Shown here one piece after another: positions 22,592 to 35,897 of a stretch of DNA of 64,000 nt (within the stretch, counting starts at the first letter, position 1; each line of letters starts with the position of its first letter). This DNA is from Monocercomonoides exilis. Taxonomy: Eukaryota > Preaxostyla > Oxymonadida > Polymastigidae. The notes under the pieces were generated by a model. It was not told the DNA's origin. It was given only the letters and a program-made list of their open reading frames with translations, and did no database searches. The position numbers and the translations under genes were made by a program. Location of the stretch: positions 124,001 to 188,000 of the forward strand of contig LSRY02000029.1 in the NCBI GenBank assembly GCA_001643675.2, written 5' to 3'.

Positions 22592-22862
22592 TGGGGCAAA
22601 ATATTTTATTTCAGGCATTTTCATTGAAAAATTATACATTTTCTATTAACTTTTTTTGATCAAAAAACATTATAAAAATGGTTCCATTTTTTTGACATTC
22701 GTGAAATATTGGAAAACTTTATATTTTGATTTCTACGAAACCTGTAAACAGATAAGAAAAACAAAAATTTTTTGAAATCCGATAAAGTTTAAAAATGTAA
22801 TAAGCGAAACAATTTTTTCACGTTTTGTGCACAAAAAGCTTGAAAGTCAATATTTTACACCA
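22592..22862 (+). mobile_element. MITE-like element, family B, copy 3
   Basis: A 271-bp copy that starts TGGGGCAAAATATTTTATTT and has the landmarks TTCAGGCATTTTCAT and TGCACAAAAAGCTTGAAAG. It ends TATTTTACACCA, the partly diverged inverse of the start. It has the same orientation as the copy at 3411-3678 and no coding capacity. Confidence 0.65.
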
Positions 22863-23225
22863 TTTAAGACTATTCATATCAAAAATTCAATCAAAAATTA
22901 TTGATTGAAAAAATATGGTTTCAAAAATAATCATTCAATTAATGAAAAGAAAAATAAATTATTGTGATTATTCTGTGAAAATTCACATTGCTTATTATCA
23001 CAATCGGATATGATCACATAAAGTTGTGCTAAACCTGTTGAAATAATAGCTAGTTTTGACTGAATAATGTTGTTTTTTTCATAAAAAATTTGGAATTTCA
23101 TTAAAGCGCTAATTGGATGGATTTTATTATTTGAACAATCATTAGAAACGAAGGCTTTTCAATAAATGGTCATTATGAAATTTTCTTTTTTATCAGAAAA
23201 ATCTTTTCAATTTTCGAAAAATGCG

Positions 23226-23228
<3 letters not shown>

Positions 23229-23283
<55 letters not shown>
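23229..23283. repeat. Poly-T tract
   Basis: A 55-base uninterrupted T run, far longer than other homopolymers in the window. Its length is probably variable or uncertain in the assembly. It could be a relic poly-A tail of a retrocopy read from the other strand, but no source sequence is recognisable next to it. Confidence 0.8.
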
Positions 23284-23284
<1 letters not shown>

Positions 23285-24021
23285 ATAAATCGCAAATTAT
23301 TATATTTCAGGTTCAAAGATATTTTTTCTTTTTTTCCTTGAATTCTTTCAATCGATGTGCCAAATATGATTTTGACCCACATCATTGAATATTGGATTTT
23401 TTTATTTGTGTCAGTTTGCATGAAGGCTCTTTTTGACAGATCAATTTCAAGAATTTTAGGAATACATCAAATTCCATGGAACCTGAAAATTTAACATTTG
23501 CAATTTATCAGAAATTACAACACGTATTTGAATTTATCCTTGTTTGCTTCTTAAAACCCCATGAATGCTTTCAACAAAGCTTTTGAATGTATTCTCTTTC
23601 AAAAGTTTATTTTTTTCTCCACAAGACATTTTTCACCCACAAACCAGAATTGAATAATAAGAAAAACATTTAATATTTATTCTCATAAAAAATTTTGTCA
23701 TCAGAAAAAAAATTGGGGCTTTCTTGATCAAACAAAGAATTTTGTTAATTATTCTTGGGATTGATTGAAAGCTAGATATTTCAACTATTCTAGCAAATGG
23801 ATACAAAAATACCCGTTGCATCTGTCAATCATATTTTTCAACAAATTGACAATTCTATTGTTTCTTCTTCATTTACAACAACTGCAACAAGTTTGTTCGT
23901 ATCCTCTCATTCGGATGGGTTGAATCGTTTTATAAAGAAAGTTAAAGTGTGATTTAATAAAATATGTATTGTAAAAATCTTTCATCTCATCAATTTTTTA
24001 AAGATAATTGTTTCAAATAAA

Positions 24022-26408
24022 ATGCCTCCTGACCAATTTCTTACAAATCAGATTGATACCCTGCATAGCAAAATTCAAGAACTTCCAACTCCTTTCGCTT
24101 GCGATCAAATTTTGAAAACTATTTCTCAAACCATAAAAACTTTGTTACTCATTCAGCAGTTTGTAAATACTTTTTATTGAATGTTAATGAATTCATTTGG
24201 TTTTTTAGGCATCGCAAAGATGCATCAGATGCACATCCTAATCAAGCAATAGGTGAAAATCTTCAAATTCAACCAACACCAATCTCTTCTACTCAATCTT
24301 CAGATTCGTTACCTGGAACTTCATCTCCAGGAAGTTCAAAGTTCGTGCAAAATATGCCACCACAAAAGTCTTTGGAGCAGATGATATCTCAACAGAGCTC
24401 TGAAAAGAGAAGTTCCTTTTTCTCACCAGCTCAGGCAAACAAACCGCAGTATCAGTCGCGCTTTGTTGCACCTTCCGCGAATAAAGCAGCAACCCCACAT
24501 CAGTTTCAATCAAGATTCATAGCGCCACCAACCCCATTTGCTGCTCTCCCACAGCCTGTGCCAGGCACCCAGTCGTCGCAGCTGATACAGCAAGCTCAGC
24601 AGCTCCCTGTTCAAAGCCCTTCAGCTGCCTCTCCATGTCCTCCCTCTGCAACTGCTTCTCCTGCCCAGCAATCCAAAGACACTGGCATTTCATCTGCAAT
24701 TCTCGCTGCTGCTGAGTCTCGTTCGCTTGCTGTTGCAAATGGATACCCTTCTGCAACAGAAGCTAACAATCTTTCCTCTTCTTCTCTTACTTCTCTTTCT
24801 TCTTCTGCTTCTTCTGCTTCTTCTTCTTCTTCTGCAACAACTGCTTCTATTTCCAATGCAATTGCTTCTTCCTCCTTATCCTCATCATCCTCATCCTCTT
24901 CTCTTTCATCATCATCTCCTTCCCCCTCTTCCTCCTTTCCCCCCTCTTCCTCTTCCTCTTCCTTCTCCTCATCCTCTTCTTCCTCTTCCTCCTCTTCTTC
25001 TTCCAGAGTCATCGACACCCCATCGTTTGACGTGCAGTCCCCACTCATGACTCCCTCAGCTGTGCCTCCGTCGCATCTCCCGCCTTCTTCCTTCACTCCA
25101 ACTGCCCCTTCGCCTTCTCTCCATTGTGTCACCCCGTCTTCCTCTGCCTGCCCTTCAGCTTCACCTTCAGCTTCACCTTCTCCTGCTCCTGCTTTCTCCA
25201 CAACACACCAGGACTCTCTTGCTGCTTTGGATGCTTCAACTGCTTCAGCTGCAAATTCTTCTTCTTCCTATCAAAACACTTCCTTTTCCTCTTCTTCCTC
25301 CTCCTCCTCCTCATCATCATCATCATCAATGGATGCAAATGCTTCTTCTCCTCCCACTCCACTCACTTCTTCTGGATATAACTCACCCCATGTCTTCTCC
25401 TCAACAATTTCTTCTTCTTCTTCTCCTTCTCTTTTTCTTTCCTCCTCAACTTCCTCTTCCTCTTTATCTAAACTCCAACCTCTATCTCAACATCAATCTC
25501 AATCTCATACACCTTCTCCTTCTTCTCCTTCTCCTTCTCCTTCTCCCTCTCCTTCCCCTTCACCCTCTCCTTCTTCTCCCTTTCCTTCATCTTCTTCTTC
25601 TCACCCTCTTCTCCAAAACAACCCACAATCAAATCTCTTCCAAAAAGCAGAATCTGTTTTGCCGGCAGCCGATGCGCCGCTTTCGCTGCTGCCGCGTGTT
25701 TTGCCGGCAGGTGCAAGAATTACTCCGAATGCGAAAGAAAGAGAGAAATGGAGGAAGATGATGATGAAGGAGAAATTGGAAGGAGAAGGAGGAGAAGAGG
25801 GAGAAGGAGAAGAAGGAGAAGAAGGAGAAGAGGGAAAAAAAGAAGGAAATGAAAGAAATAATAATAATAATAATAATAGTAACAATAACAGTAATAATAA
25901 CAGAAATGAATTCAATGAAATGCAAACGATGGAAGAAGCCAACAAACAGAAAGAGAAGCAGAGAAAGGAAAAAATGGCAAGGGCGCTGAACAGAAGGTGT
26001 TGTGTGACATTTCAACAGACTTCACTGAAAAGAAGCAGAATGTATGAAAACAGAGTGAATGAGAAATTATCACAGAGAAGAGGAAAAGAAGAAAATGAGG
26101 AGGAGGAGGAGGAGGAGAAGGAGAAGGAGAAGGAGAAGGAGAAGGAGAAGGAGAAGGAGAAGGAGAAGGAGAAGGAGAAGGAGAAGGAAAAGGAGAAGGA
26201 GGAAGAGGAAGAGGAAGAAGAAGAAGAAGAGGAAGAGGAAGAGGAAGGAGGGAGAAGAGGAAGAAGAAATGAAGAAGGAAATGAAGAAATGAATAGAGAA
26301 ATAAAAGAAAATGCTGTTAAAAGCAATAAATTGAACAATAGACAATTAGATGCAATTGTGAAGGAAGTTGATAGAAATGCGATTTCTTCTTCTTCTTCTT
26401 CTTCTTCT

Positions 26409-26464
<56 letters not shown>

Positions 26465-27095
26465 TTCTTCTTCCTCTTCTTCCTCTTCCTCCTCCTCCTC
26501 CTCCTCCTCCTCCTCCTCCTCCTCCTCTTCTTCTTCTTCTTTTGATGAAGGAGAAAATGACTTCTCTTTGTTTCAGTCTTTTAGTCGCTCCATGTTTTAT
26601 CCATTTGATATCACATTTTCACCTTCTTCTTCTCTTTCTTCCTCCTCTTCTCTTTCTCCTTCTCTTTCTTCTCCTTCTCTTTCTTCTTCGATTTCATCAT
26701 CGTTATCATCATCTTCTTCTTCCTCTGCTTCTTCTTCTTCCTCTTCCTCTTCTTCTTCCATATTTTCTTCCATTCTTTCTCCCTTTTCTTCCTCTTCATT
26801 TCCTTTCTCTTATTCTTATCCAAACACCACAATCACACAACACATCACTCTTCGTCCACAACTTAATTCTTCTTCTCTTTCTTCTTCTTCCCCTTCTTCG
26901 TATTCTTCTTCTTCATCGTCAGCTTCTTCACCTTCTTCGTATTCTTCCTCCACCTCCTCCCCCTCTTCTTCTTCTTCTTCTGATAATTCATCATCTTCAG
27001 TCACTTCAACAGAGTTATCATCAACAGCATCTTCTTCTTCTTCTCCAAAAGAAAACAATCTGAACAACAATATCTCATCTGAATCACAGTCATCC

Positions 27096-27131
<36 letters not shown>

Positions 27132-29285
27132 CCTCTTTCTCTCCTCTCTGACAAGCAGCAGATGCTCCGCCGCGCCAAAAAGCTTCAAAAAGACGAGCTG
27201 CAACAGATACAGCACAAAATAAGAGCAGCCAAATCGTTCGAAGAGAGAGAAAGAAGAAGGAAGAGAAGAGAAGAGAAGAGGAAACAGAGGGAAATCGAAT
27301 GGGCAGAGCGGATTGAGCGAGAAAAGAAGGCGAGTGCGATGTGGGAGAGGGAGAGGAGGAGGGAAGAAGGGGAGATGAAGAAGAGAGTGCAGGAGATAGC
27401 GGCGAAGGGAGGAGCAGAGGGAAGAAGAAGAAGAAGAGGTGAGGAAGAAGAAGAAGAAGAAGAAGAAAATGATGTTAATGATTGGAATGAAGGAGAAAGA
27501 GGAGGAGGAGAAAGAGAAGAAGGAGGAATATTGAGAAAGCGATCGTTTGGATGGAATGGGTTGAGAAACATAAATTCTTCCTCTTCTTCTTCCTCTTCTT
27601 CCTCTCTCTCTTCATCATCACCATCACCATCTTCTTATTCTTCCTCTTCTCCTTCTTTCTCTTCCACCTCTTGCTATGCCTTCTTCAACAACAGCAGCGA
27701 TCACAACAGACACCAAAGAGATTTAGACAGCGCAAGATTTGCGATGAAAGAGAGAAAAAGAAGAGAAGACGAGCAAATCAAGAGTTATACTGAAGAGTTG
27801 GGAAGAAGAATAGAGAAGAAGATGGCAGAGGAGAAGAAGAGGCAGGAGAAGGAGGCAGAAGAGAAGCGGAAAGCAAACGATGCGAAGAAGAGCATGCAGA
27901 TGGCAGCATTGAGCTCAATCTTTGACACAGATGATGATGATGATGGTGATGATGATTACGACAAAGATGATGAAGGAGAAAGAGAAGAAGAAGAAGATGA
28001 TGATGATAGAGACGAAGGAAGAAAAGGAAGAGAAAGAGAAAGAGGCAAAGCTCGTCCAAAAAGAATATTTCAAACAAAAATTGGCTCGCTGCTTTCGTTT
28101 GAAGGAGTGCGCGGTGAAACAAAAGGAAGAATTCTTCAATCGCCTTCTTCTTCTTCCTTTTCTTCTTCTTCTTCTTCTTCTTCTATTTCATCTTCATCTT
28201 CATCTTCGTCTCCTTCTCCTTCTCCTTCTCTTTCATTTTCTCATTCTCTTTCTCATTCAACCCCTCTTCCTCTTCCTCTTCCCATTTCTTCTTCCTCCTC
28301 CTCCTCTTCTTCTTCTTCCCTCTCCTCCTCTTCCTTCTCTTCTTCTCTTTCTTCTTCTTCTTCCCTTTCTTCTTCTTCTTCTTCTTCTTCTCTCTCCTCT
28401 TCTCCTTCTCCTTCTTCCTCTCCCCCTCTCATCGCACTGACTGCTGCCATGAACTCCCCCTCTTCAACTCCCTTCCGATCTTCTCATCTTCCCACACCTT
28501 CTCCCGTTTTCTCTCCTGCTTTCGCTTCTGTCCTTTCTTCGCCTTCTGTCGCACCTTCCCCTATTTTCGCAGTTCCGCTGGTGCCTTCTTCGGGTTCTTC
28601 TTCTTCTTCTTCAATTTCTTCTTCTTTTTCAAATTCTTTGTCTTCTTCTTTATCTTCCTCCTCCTCTTCTTCTTTATCTTCCATTTCTTCTTCTTCCTTT
28701 TCATCTTCTCCTTCTCCATCTCCTTCTTCTCCTTCTCCCTCTGGCTTTGTCTCAGCAAGCGTCTCTTTAGCGTCATTCACAGGCACTCTTTCTACAATGG
28801 CTCCAACAGACATCAGAAGTGCATTGGATTTGGCGATGGGGAATAAAGAAGAAGAAGAAGAAGAAGAAGAAGGGAGAGGAAGAGGAGGAGGAGAAGGAGG
28901 AGGAGGAAGAAGAGAAAGAGGAAGAGAAGGAAGAAGAGAAGGAAGAGAAGGGAGAGGAAGAGGAGAAAGAGAAAGAGAAAGAGAAAGGAGAAGAGGAGGA
29001 GAAGGAGAAAATGGAATATGGAAGGAGCAAGAGAGACAAGGAAGAAGAGGAAGAAAGAATGAGAGGGAGGAAGTGAATGAAAATGTTGAAGATGAGGAAG
29101 AAGAAGCAGAAGAATATGAAGAATATGAAGAAGAAGATGAGGAATATGAAGAAGAAGAAGAAGAAGAAGACACAAGACATAGAAGGAGGGCAGGAACGAG
29201 AGGGGAAGGGAGGAGAAAGGGAGAGAAAAGGGGAAATGAAATAGCAGCGGAGCATCTGTTTAATTGGATGGATAACGATCTTTGA
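24022..29285 (+). CDS. Ser/Glu homopolymer-rich coiled-coil protein, unknown function
   Basis: Exon 1 (24022-24158) and exon 2 (24209-29285) are joined across a 50-bp GTTTGT...TTTTAG intron, giving 1,757 residues. Exon 1 supplies the ATG and a normal-looking helical N-terminus (MPPDQFLTNQIDTLHSKIQE). The rest alternates Pro/Gln/Ser-rich segments, long Ser runs (52 consecutive Ser codons at 26385-26540), KE repeats from (GAGAAG)n near 26115-26200, Asp/Glu blocks, and two credible charged coiled-coil segments (around 27160-27420 and 27720-27920). A short complex motif, KARPKRIFQTKIGSLLSFEG, precedes another Ser run, and the end (AAEHLFNWMDNDL) is not low-complexity. These islands suggest a real gene with runaway codon repeats. 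I recognise no domain. The stop is TGA. Confidence 0.7.
26385..26540 (+). repeat. (TCN)n tract encoding 52 consecutive serines
   Basis: 52 serine codons in a row, built mainly of TCT and TCC triplets with interspersed changes between them. It lies inside the Ser-rich protein gene at 24022-29285. The mixed synonymous codons show it is not a fresh perfect microsatellite along its whole length. Confidence 0.9.
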
Positions 29286-30183
29286 AAAGTGAAAAAAAAA
29301 TTGAGAGAAAAAAAAAACCATTTTTAATTTAATTTAATTTAATTTATTTTTAATTTGTGTTGTTTGATTTTGGGTGTAACTCAAAAAGAAAAGAAAAGAA
29401 AAATAAAATAAAATAAAATAAAATAAAATGCTGTATTTGAAACGAGGCTGTATGATTCATTTGTTCTATTTCAGACTGAACTTTTTTATTTATTGTTTAT
29501 TTATTTATTTATTTATTTATTTTTTATTTCAAAATTTTGAATTTTTTTGATAAAAATTCCGAGTGATTTTCATTCATTTGCAACATTTTTTCTTGGTTTT
29601 CCAAGATTAAACATCTTTTTGTGTGTTTATGTTGAAATTTAAATGTGAAAAAAAAAAGTTGATATTTTGTGATTTCTTTATCTAATTTTAATTTGTTTCT
29701 TTTTATTTGCTGTTTGAAATGTCTTTGAATTCTGATATTTTGCTTTTTCTATTTTTGCCTTTTCTTTTTCTATCTTTTGTCTTTTTATCTTTTTCTTTCT
29801 ATTTCTTTTTTCTTTTTTCCTTTAATCCTTATTCTTTTCGAAAAGATTCAGTATGCTTATTCATTTTTTAATTATAAAAATAAAATGAAGACAAAACAAC
29901 TAAATGGAGAGAGCTGTACTGTAAAATATGTATCATTAAATTCCTTTTTCCTTTCATGTCAAATTTTGTTTCTTTTTTTCTCGTTTTCTTCCTGCTTCAT
30001 AGAAAACTAAAATTTCGATTAGAAAAATAATTTTGATTTTTCTTCCACATAGTTTTTAACTTGAATCCTTCTTGATAGCGAAGAAACTGCGAAAAATGAT
30101 TTTTTATCATAAATAAACATAAAGAAAAATATTTTTCCTTTCTTTTCTTATTTTTTATTTGAACTTCAGAAAGATTTTCGCAT

Positions 30184-30220
<37 letters not shown>

Positions 30221-31005
30221 CTTCGTTAATGATAGAAAACACAAACATAAACAAACATAAATGAAAAACATAAAAATGTAAATTCATAAAAAACTTGCAT
30301 ACGAATTCAATAAAAACTGAACATATAAATTGTTAACTTCTATGAATTCATTCGGATAAAAAATTGTCTGAAACAAAAGAAAATGAAAAGAAAAAGAAAA
30401 AGAAAAAGAAAAAGAAAAAGAAAAAGAAAAAGAAAAAGAAGAAGAAGAATAAAAAAATTGTTTAATTTTCAAAAAAGAAGACAAAAGAGAAACAATGAAG
30501 TGACTGCGTGATGCTAAAATATAAATAAAAATGATAAAAAATAAATAAATAAATAAATAAAATAAATATGAAGCGTGATTATGAAAGGTCAGCAATTGAA
30601 GGAAATAATCGAAAATTCGTTAAAAAAAACATACATTGAATAAATGAAAAAAATTAAATGCATAAGTCGTTGCGTTTATAATTCATAAAATTTTTCAAAA
30701 AAAATATTTTTAAAAACAAAAAGTTGAAAGATACTGAAATAAATGTAACATGGAGATATCAATAACGATAACATAAATGCGAACAAATGATAAATTCAAA
30801 TTGAAAGTGCAAAATAAAACAGAAAAGTTTATTGATAAAAACATATTTCACATCCTTTTTAACACTGATTTCAACAACTTAACCAAAAACTTAAAAGAAA
30901 AATAAACATATTCAAATAAAAATGAAAAAATTAAATAAAATAAAATAAAATAAAATGAAAATGATAAATGATAAAAATCAAAAAATACATAAATCTTCTC
31001 CTCAA
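29286..31005. other. AT-rich convergent intergenic region with microsatellites
   Basis: 1.7 kb between the convergent ends of the Ser-rich gene and the calpain-like gene. It contains AATTT and AAAAT repeat runs near 29325 and 29400, a TTTA run near 29490, a poly-A tract of about 34 bases at 30185-30218, an (AAAAAG)n run near 30385-30440 and an AAAT run near 30540. I see no gene or structured RNA. Confidence 0.5.
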
Positions 31006-32170
31006 CTAAACCAACGAATATAAAGCAACCCTTGAGTTATTCGTCCAAATAAATGCCAAATAATGCACCGTCTCCACAAAAGACACACCAACCTCCAAAA
31101 TATACCTTCCTTGCACTCTTATCCTTTCTTTCTCTGCTTTCTCCATTTTTTTGTTTACAATAGCAACAGAAGAAGTTTTGTCAATTGTGGTTTTGGATGA
31201 AGAAGCAGCAGCTGCAGAAGAAGAAGAAGAAGAAGAAAGAGAAGAAGAAGAAGAAGAAGCATTAAAATCATTAGATAATTCCTTTTCCCTTTCCTTCTTC
31301 CTCCTCTTCTTCTTCTTCCTCTCCTCGCCTTCCACCAACGGCCTCCCTACAAAATGCCCCGATCCTGCCGAGCACGCCACATGCAGTGCTTCATCAGCTG
31401 ACTCAAAATCTGACCGCAAAGTGGAAGGAAACCGATGCGCATAGTTCTTATTCGACCTCACATCCGAATCAAAGAGCCTTTCTTTCCTGTTTAACGACTC
31501 ATTCTTCAAAGTCAGTCTTCTTATCACGTTCTTCGCGACCACATCAAACCCGTCTGCTTCTTCCTTCCCGTCGCTTTTCTCTGGCTTCACAACAGAATAC
31601 GGATAAACCGTGAAAAAGGGGTTGTACATCACCATTTCATTCGTCTTGAACAGAAACTGGATATACACATCAGTCTCATACTCCGCCTCGATCATCAAAA
31701 ACCTCCGAAACACCTGCTTGCTATTCGCTTTCGCCTTGTCGATCTTTCCCGCCACGCCAAACCAGCTCAGCTGATACCGCGCTGACAGCCACGGCTGCGG
31801 GATTTGCTCGATTTGGGCGACGAAGCCGAGCGGAGGAGCAATTCGGAGGGTGAAGATGGAGTTGTGCTCAATGCTGGAGAGTGGAGAGGGGGCGATGATG
31901 CGGAGATAGCGGGATTTGGAAGAGGAGGAAGATTTTGTTATTGAAGAAGAAGAAGAAGATGATGATGATGACGATGATGAAGATGATGTTTTATCAGAAG
32001 AGAATGAGTATATCATTTGTGTGGCTGACTGGTGGAAGAGGAAGTGATGTGTGGAAGGAGCATACCGCCTGTCAATCATTGTGAATGGAGAGATGGCATT
32101 TGAGGGAGAATGAGAAGAAGAAGAAGATGATGATGATGAAGATGATGATGATGAAGATGATGATGATGAG

Positions 32171-32202
<32 letters not shown>

Positions 32203-35200
32203 AGAATTTGAAGAAGAAATAGCAGAAGAAGCAACAGAAGCACTTGCTTTTTTTATCATCTCCTCAATCGATGCTGGCTGTGTCTTCAGTTCTTCAGCAT
32301 CCAAATAGAATTCAGTGAATGACTTGCTGTCAATTGTGATGGAAACATCACCTGGTTTGTCTTCTCTTGAAAGCTTAAGAAAAGGATTGGGGTAAAAAGA
32401 AGGCAAAGAAGGCAAAGAAGAAGAAGATAAAGAAGGAGAAAGAGAAGGAGAAGGAAATGAAAGAGAATTTGATTGAGATTGAGATTGAGATTGTGATTGT
32501 GAATGAATTTTCGACATTTGTCTTCGAAGAGAAGAACGAGGGGATAAAGGGAAAGGAGAAGGAGAAGGAGAAGGAGAAAAAGATGGAGGGGGAGAAAGAG
32601 AAAGAGAAGGAGAAGGTGATCGTGGTGAGCAAGGAGAAAGAGAAGCGAAGGAGGCGTTGGAAGCAGAGGTCACGAGAGAAGCAAATGATTCTTGTGAAGA
32701 TAAGAGAGGAGGAAGAATACAAGAAGAAGAAGAAGAGGAGGAAGAGGAAGAGGAAGAAGAAGAAGATGCAGAATTCGAATATGAATTTGAAAAAGAAGGC
32801 AAACGAGCATTTGGCGGAGGCTGCAAGAGAAAAGGGCGATTGGCCAGATGTTGAACAGCAAGCGGTCTTTTGTTGTGAGTCGGAGAAAGAAGACGAGCCA
32901 TCGAGGCAGTTGAAGTAAGAGAAGCAAATGAAGAAGAAGAAGAAGAAGAAGAAAGACGAGGAAGAGAAGAAGAAGAGGAGGATAAGGAAGAAGAATAAGA
33001 AGAAGGAGGATTTGAAAGCAACTTTTTTCTTGCAGTTGGTGACATCACTCTATCTTTTCGAGAGGGAGAAGTTGGAAGAGCATTAGCATCACCTCCATAA
33101 CTACCCCCATAACCAGCTCCAGCCCCAAATCCAATGCTGCTGTTACTTCTGCTATTGGGAGATAAAGCTCGTGTTCTGTTCAGAGGCGACAATAATCTTG
33201 CACTGGGAAGAGGAGAAGAAGAAGATAAAGATAAAGAAGAAGAAGAAGAAGAAGATGATGATGATGATGAGGACGAATTAGCATACAACCTTGAAGGGCA
33301 TAATAAATCGTTGTCAAGAACGAGCGTGTAGCCAGGTGAATATAATGTGCAGGTGAGGGTGGAGGTGTCAGGAACTGGGGGGATGTCAGCATAGGAAAGA
33401 TAACAACTGGAAGAAGGAGAAGAAGAAGAGGAAGAGGAAGAAAGAGAAGAGGATGATAAAGATGATAAAGATGTCAAAGAAGAAGAAGATGATGATGTGG
33501 AAGAAAAAGGTAATAGAGAAGAAGAGGAAGATATTGAAGAAGAAGAAGAAGAAGAAGTTAATGATGACGATAACAAATCTTCATTAGCAGCATTCAAACC
33601 AACTGGTCTTATTGTCACATTGAACTGCGGAGCAAACAAAACCTGTGCAATTCGAATATACGGCAGAAACGGCGATTGATCAGTCAGATTCATTGTGAAT
33701 GAGTTGTCACCAGGGCAATCGACAAGACAAGGGAAAGGAGGAGAATGAGAGAGGGCGCAGGAGAGAGACGAAAGAGAAGATGATGATGACAAAAGAGGAA
33801 ACTCATTGAAAGCAATGGATTCACTTTTATCTCTTCCTTCTCTTTCTCTTTCTCCAACTTCTCCTTTTCCCCCTTCTCCTTCTTCTCCTTCTCCTTCTTC
33901 TCCCTTTTCTCCTCCTCTTCCATGCCCCCACATCGGTGAAGCAGCCTTACAGTACGACGATGCAATCATTGTCCTTCCATTTGTCACTTTATCATTATGA
34001 ACATCATGAACATAATCATCATCATCATCATCTTCTTCTTCTTCTTCTTCTTCTTCCTCATCAGCATCCACAACAGGCAATGCCACAGATGTCCGCATCA
34101 CCACCTCTGCGCCCACGCGCGGGGCAAGCGGGAATATCAGCGGATACGGTCTTGTTTTAGAGACAATAACACACTCATTCGACTGCACAAGAGGTATTCT
34201 TGAGACAGAAATCTGTTTGTTCGAGTAAGCAGTGATGGTGAACCGCAAATCCCGCTTCCGCTTCGGCGCGTTCATCATCGACACCACCATCGTGTAGTAA
34301 CCCTCATACTCATCGTCAATCTTTTCTAGTGAATACATCCACACACGATAGAGCGTCGGATCCACCCGGTTCTCCACCACTGCCACACGGCACACAGACG
34401 GCGGATTGTCCAGCCCTCTCACTTTGCTTGGCCCATCTGCTGATTCATTCTTTTCAACACCTTCATCTGCTTTGTCACTTTCATGTTTCTCCGATTTCTC
34501 CGACCTTTCAGATTTCTCCGAATTCTCCGCGTTTTCATTGCTTTCACTGCTTTGCACAGTATGCACATGGAAGCGCAGCCCAATTGGCGGGTCAGGCGGT
34601 TCGCACTGTTCTTCATCGCTCAGGTCTTCCCAGTGCCTTTCGAGCAGAAACCAGTAAATCTGCTTCTTCTCCTTCCTCACAAGATACTGCGGGGAATACA
34701 GCGTCCTCTGCAGCTCTTCGTCAAACTGATATTTGGCCTCAAACAAGCAATGGAACTTCTGTTGCACGGGGAACAAGAGAGGAGACCAGGACACGTTGAT
34801 CGTGTGGAAGTACCTCCGCAAATCCCCCAGCCCAATGTAGAAGATGCCGTTGTCTTTGCCTTCTGCATCAGAAGCAGCAGCTGCAGCTGGGTCATAATTG
34901 AGCTTCGTCTTCAGCTCGTTCGTCCAAAACCCTCTTTTTGTGGGTGAATATGCGCCCTTCCACCCTCTTTTCCTGTTCGGCGCACGCAGCTTCAGCAGCC
35001 TTTTCCCTCCCACCTCACGAGCATCCAAGATAGCATAGCCAGTGTCTGGCACTAATCCTGTGGAAGAAATCACTTCTTCTGGCATGTCTGCATCAGTCGT
35101 GGCTGTGGCAAGCATCGTGCCTGTCGCATACGACTGCACAAGATCTGCCCAACGCTCAGCCATTTCTTCTTCGGCTGGCGGAAGTTCATTGCCATCATCA

Positions 35201-35866
35201 TCATCTTCTTCTTCATTATCATCATTGTCTTCTCCTTCTCCTCCTCCTTTTTCTCCTTTTTCTTTTCCGCTTTTGTTTTCATCTTCACTTTTGATTTTGT
35301 CTTTGTCTTTGTCTTTATCTTTGTCTTTTTCTCTTTTTTCACTTTCTTTTTTCTTCCAGAGATTCGCAAATTCATCAATTGGCTCTTTCTTCTTCCTTTT
35401 TGGTATGTCTGTTAAAAACGCCTTCTTTTTCTTATTTTTTCTCTTCTTCTTCTTCTTCTTTGAACCTCCTTTATCTTCATCATCTTCTCCCTCTCCTTCT
35501 TCATTGCTTTCTTCATCACCTTCTCCTTCTCCTCCCTCTCCCTCCTCTTCCTCTTCCTCTGGTGGCATCTCCAACCTCCACAGCTCCGGAATCCAGCCTG
35601 CCAAGAAATGCATCGTTTCTCCAGAAGGCAAGTCCCACGTTCCGTAGCTGTCGCCCCTCACTTTCAGATACGCCTTTTCCAAAAGCTGCGGCCAGATCTC
35701 GCGAGAGGAAGGAATGTGAGCACAGAGAAAAGTGCCTTCAGAATGTGGCGTTTTTTTCTTTTTCTTGTTGCTGTCTTTGAGGGGTTTTGAAGAAGAAGAA
35801 GAAGAAGAAGAAGAAGAAGAGGAGGAGGAGGAGGAGGAGGAGGAGGAAGAGGAAGAGGAAGAGGAA

Positions 35867-35897
<31 letters not shown>

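Larger units (their letters stand above)
21288..24021. other. Repeat-rich AT-rich intergenic region
   Basis: This 2.7-kb region has no acceptable gene. It carries two family-B MITE-like copies in opposite orientation (22197-22467 and 22592-22862) and a 55-base T homopolymer (23229-23283). Elsewhere it is plain AT-rich sequence. The last part should contain the promoter of the Ser-rich gene starting at 24022. Confidence 0.5.

Noticed and set aside
23173-23421. Minus-strand frame containing a long poly-Lys stretch
   Set aside because: It is the translation of the 55-base T homopolymer plus AT-rich flanks.
24289-29321. Long Leu-, Ser- or Lys-rich frames overlapping the Ser/Glu-rich gene on both strands
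   Set aside because: Triplet repeats are open in all six frames. Only the plus frame has a spliced ATG exon and non-repetitive coding islands.
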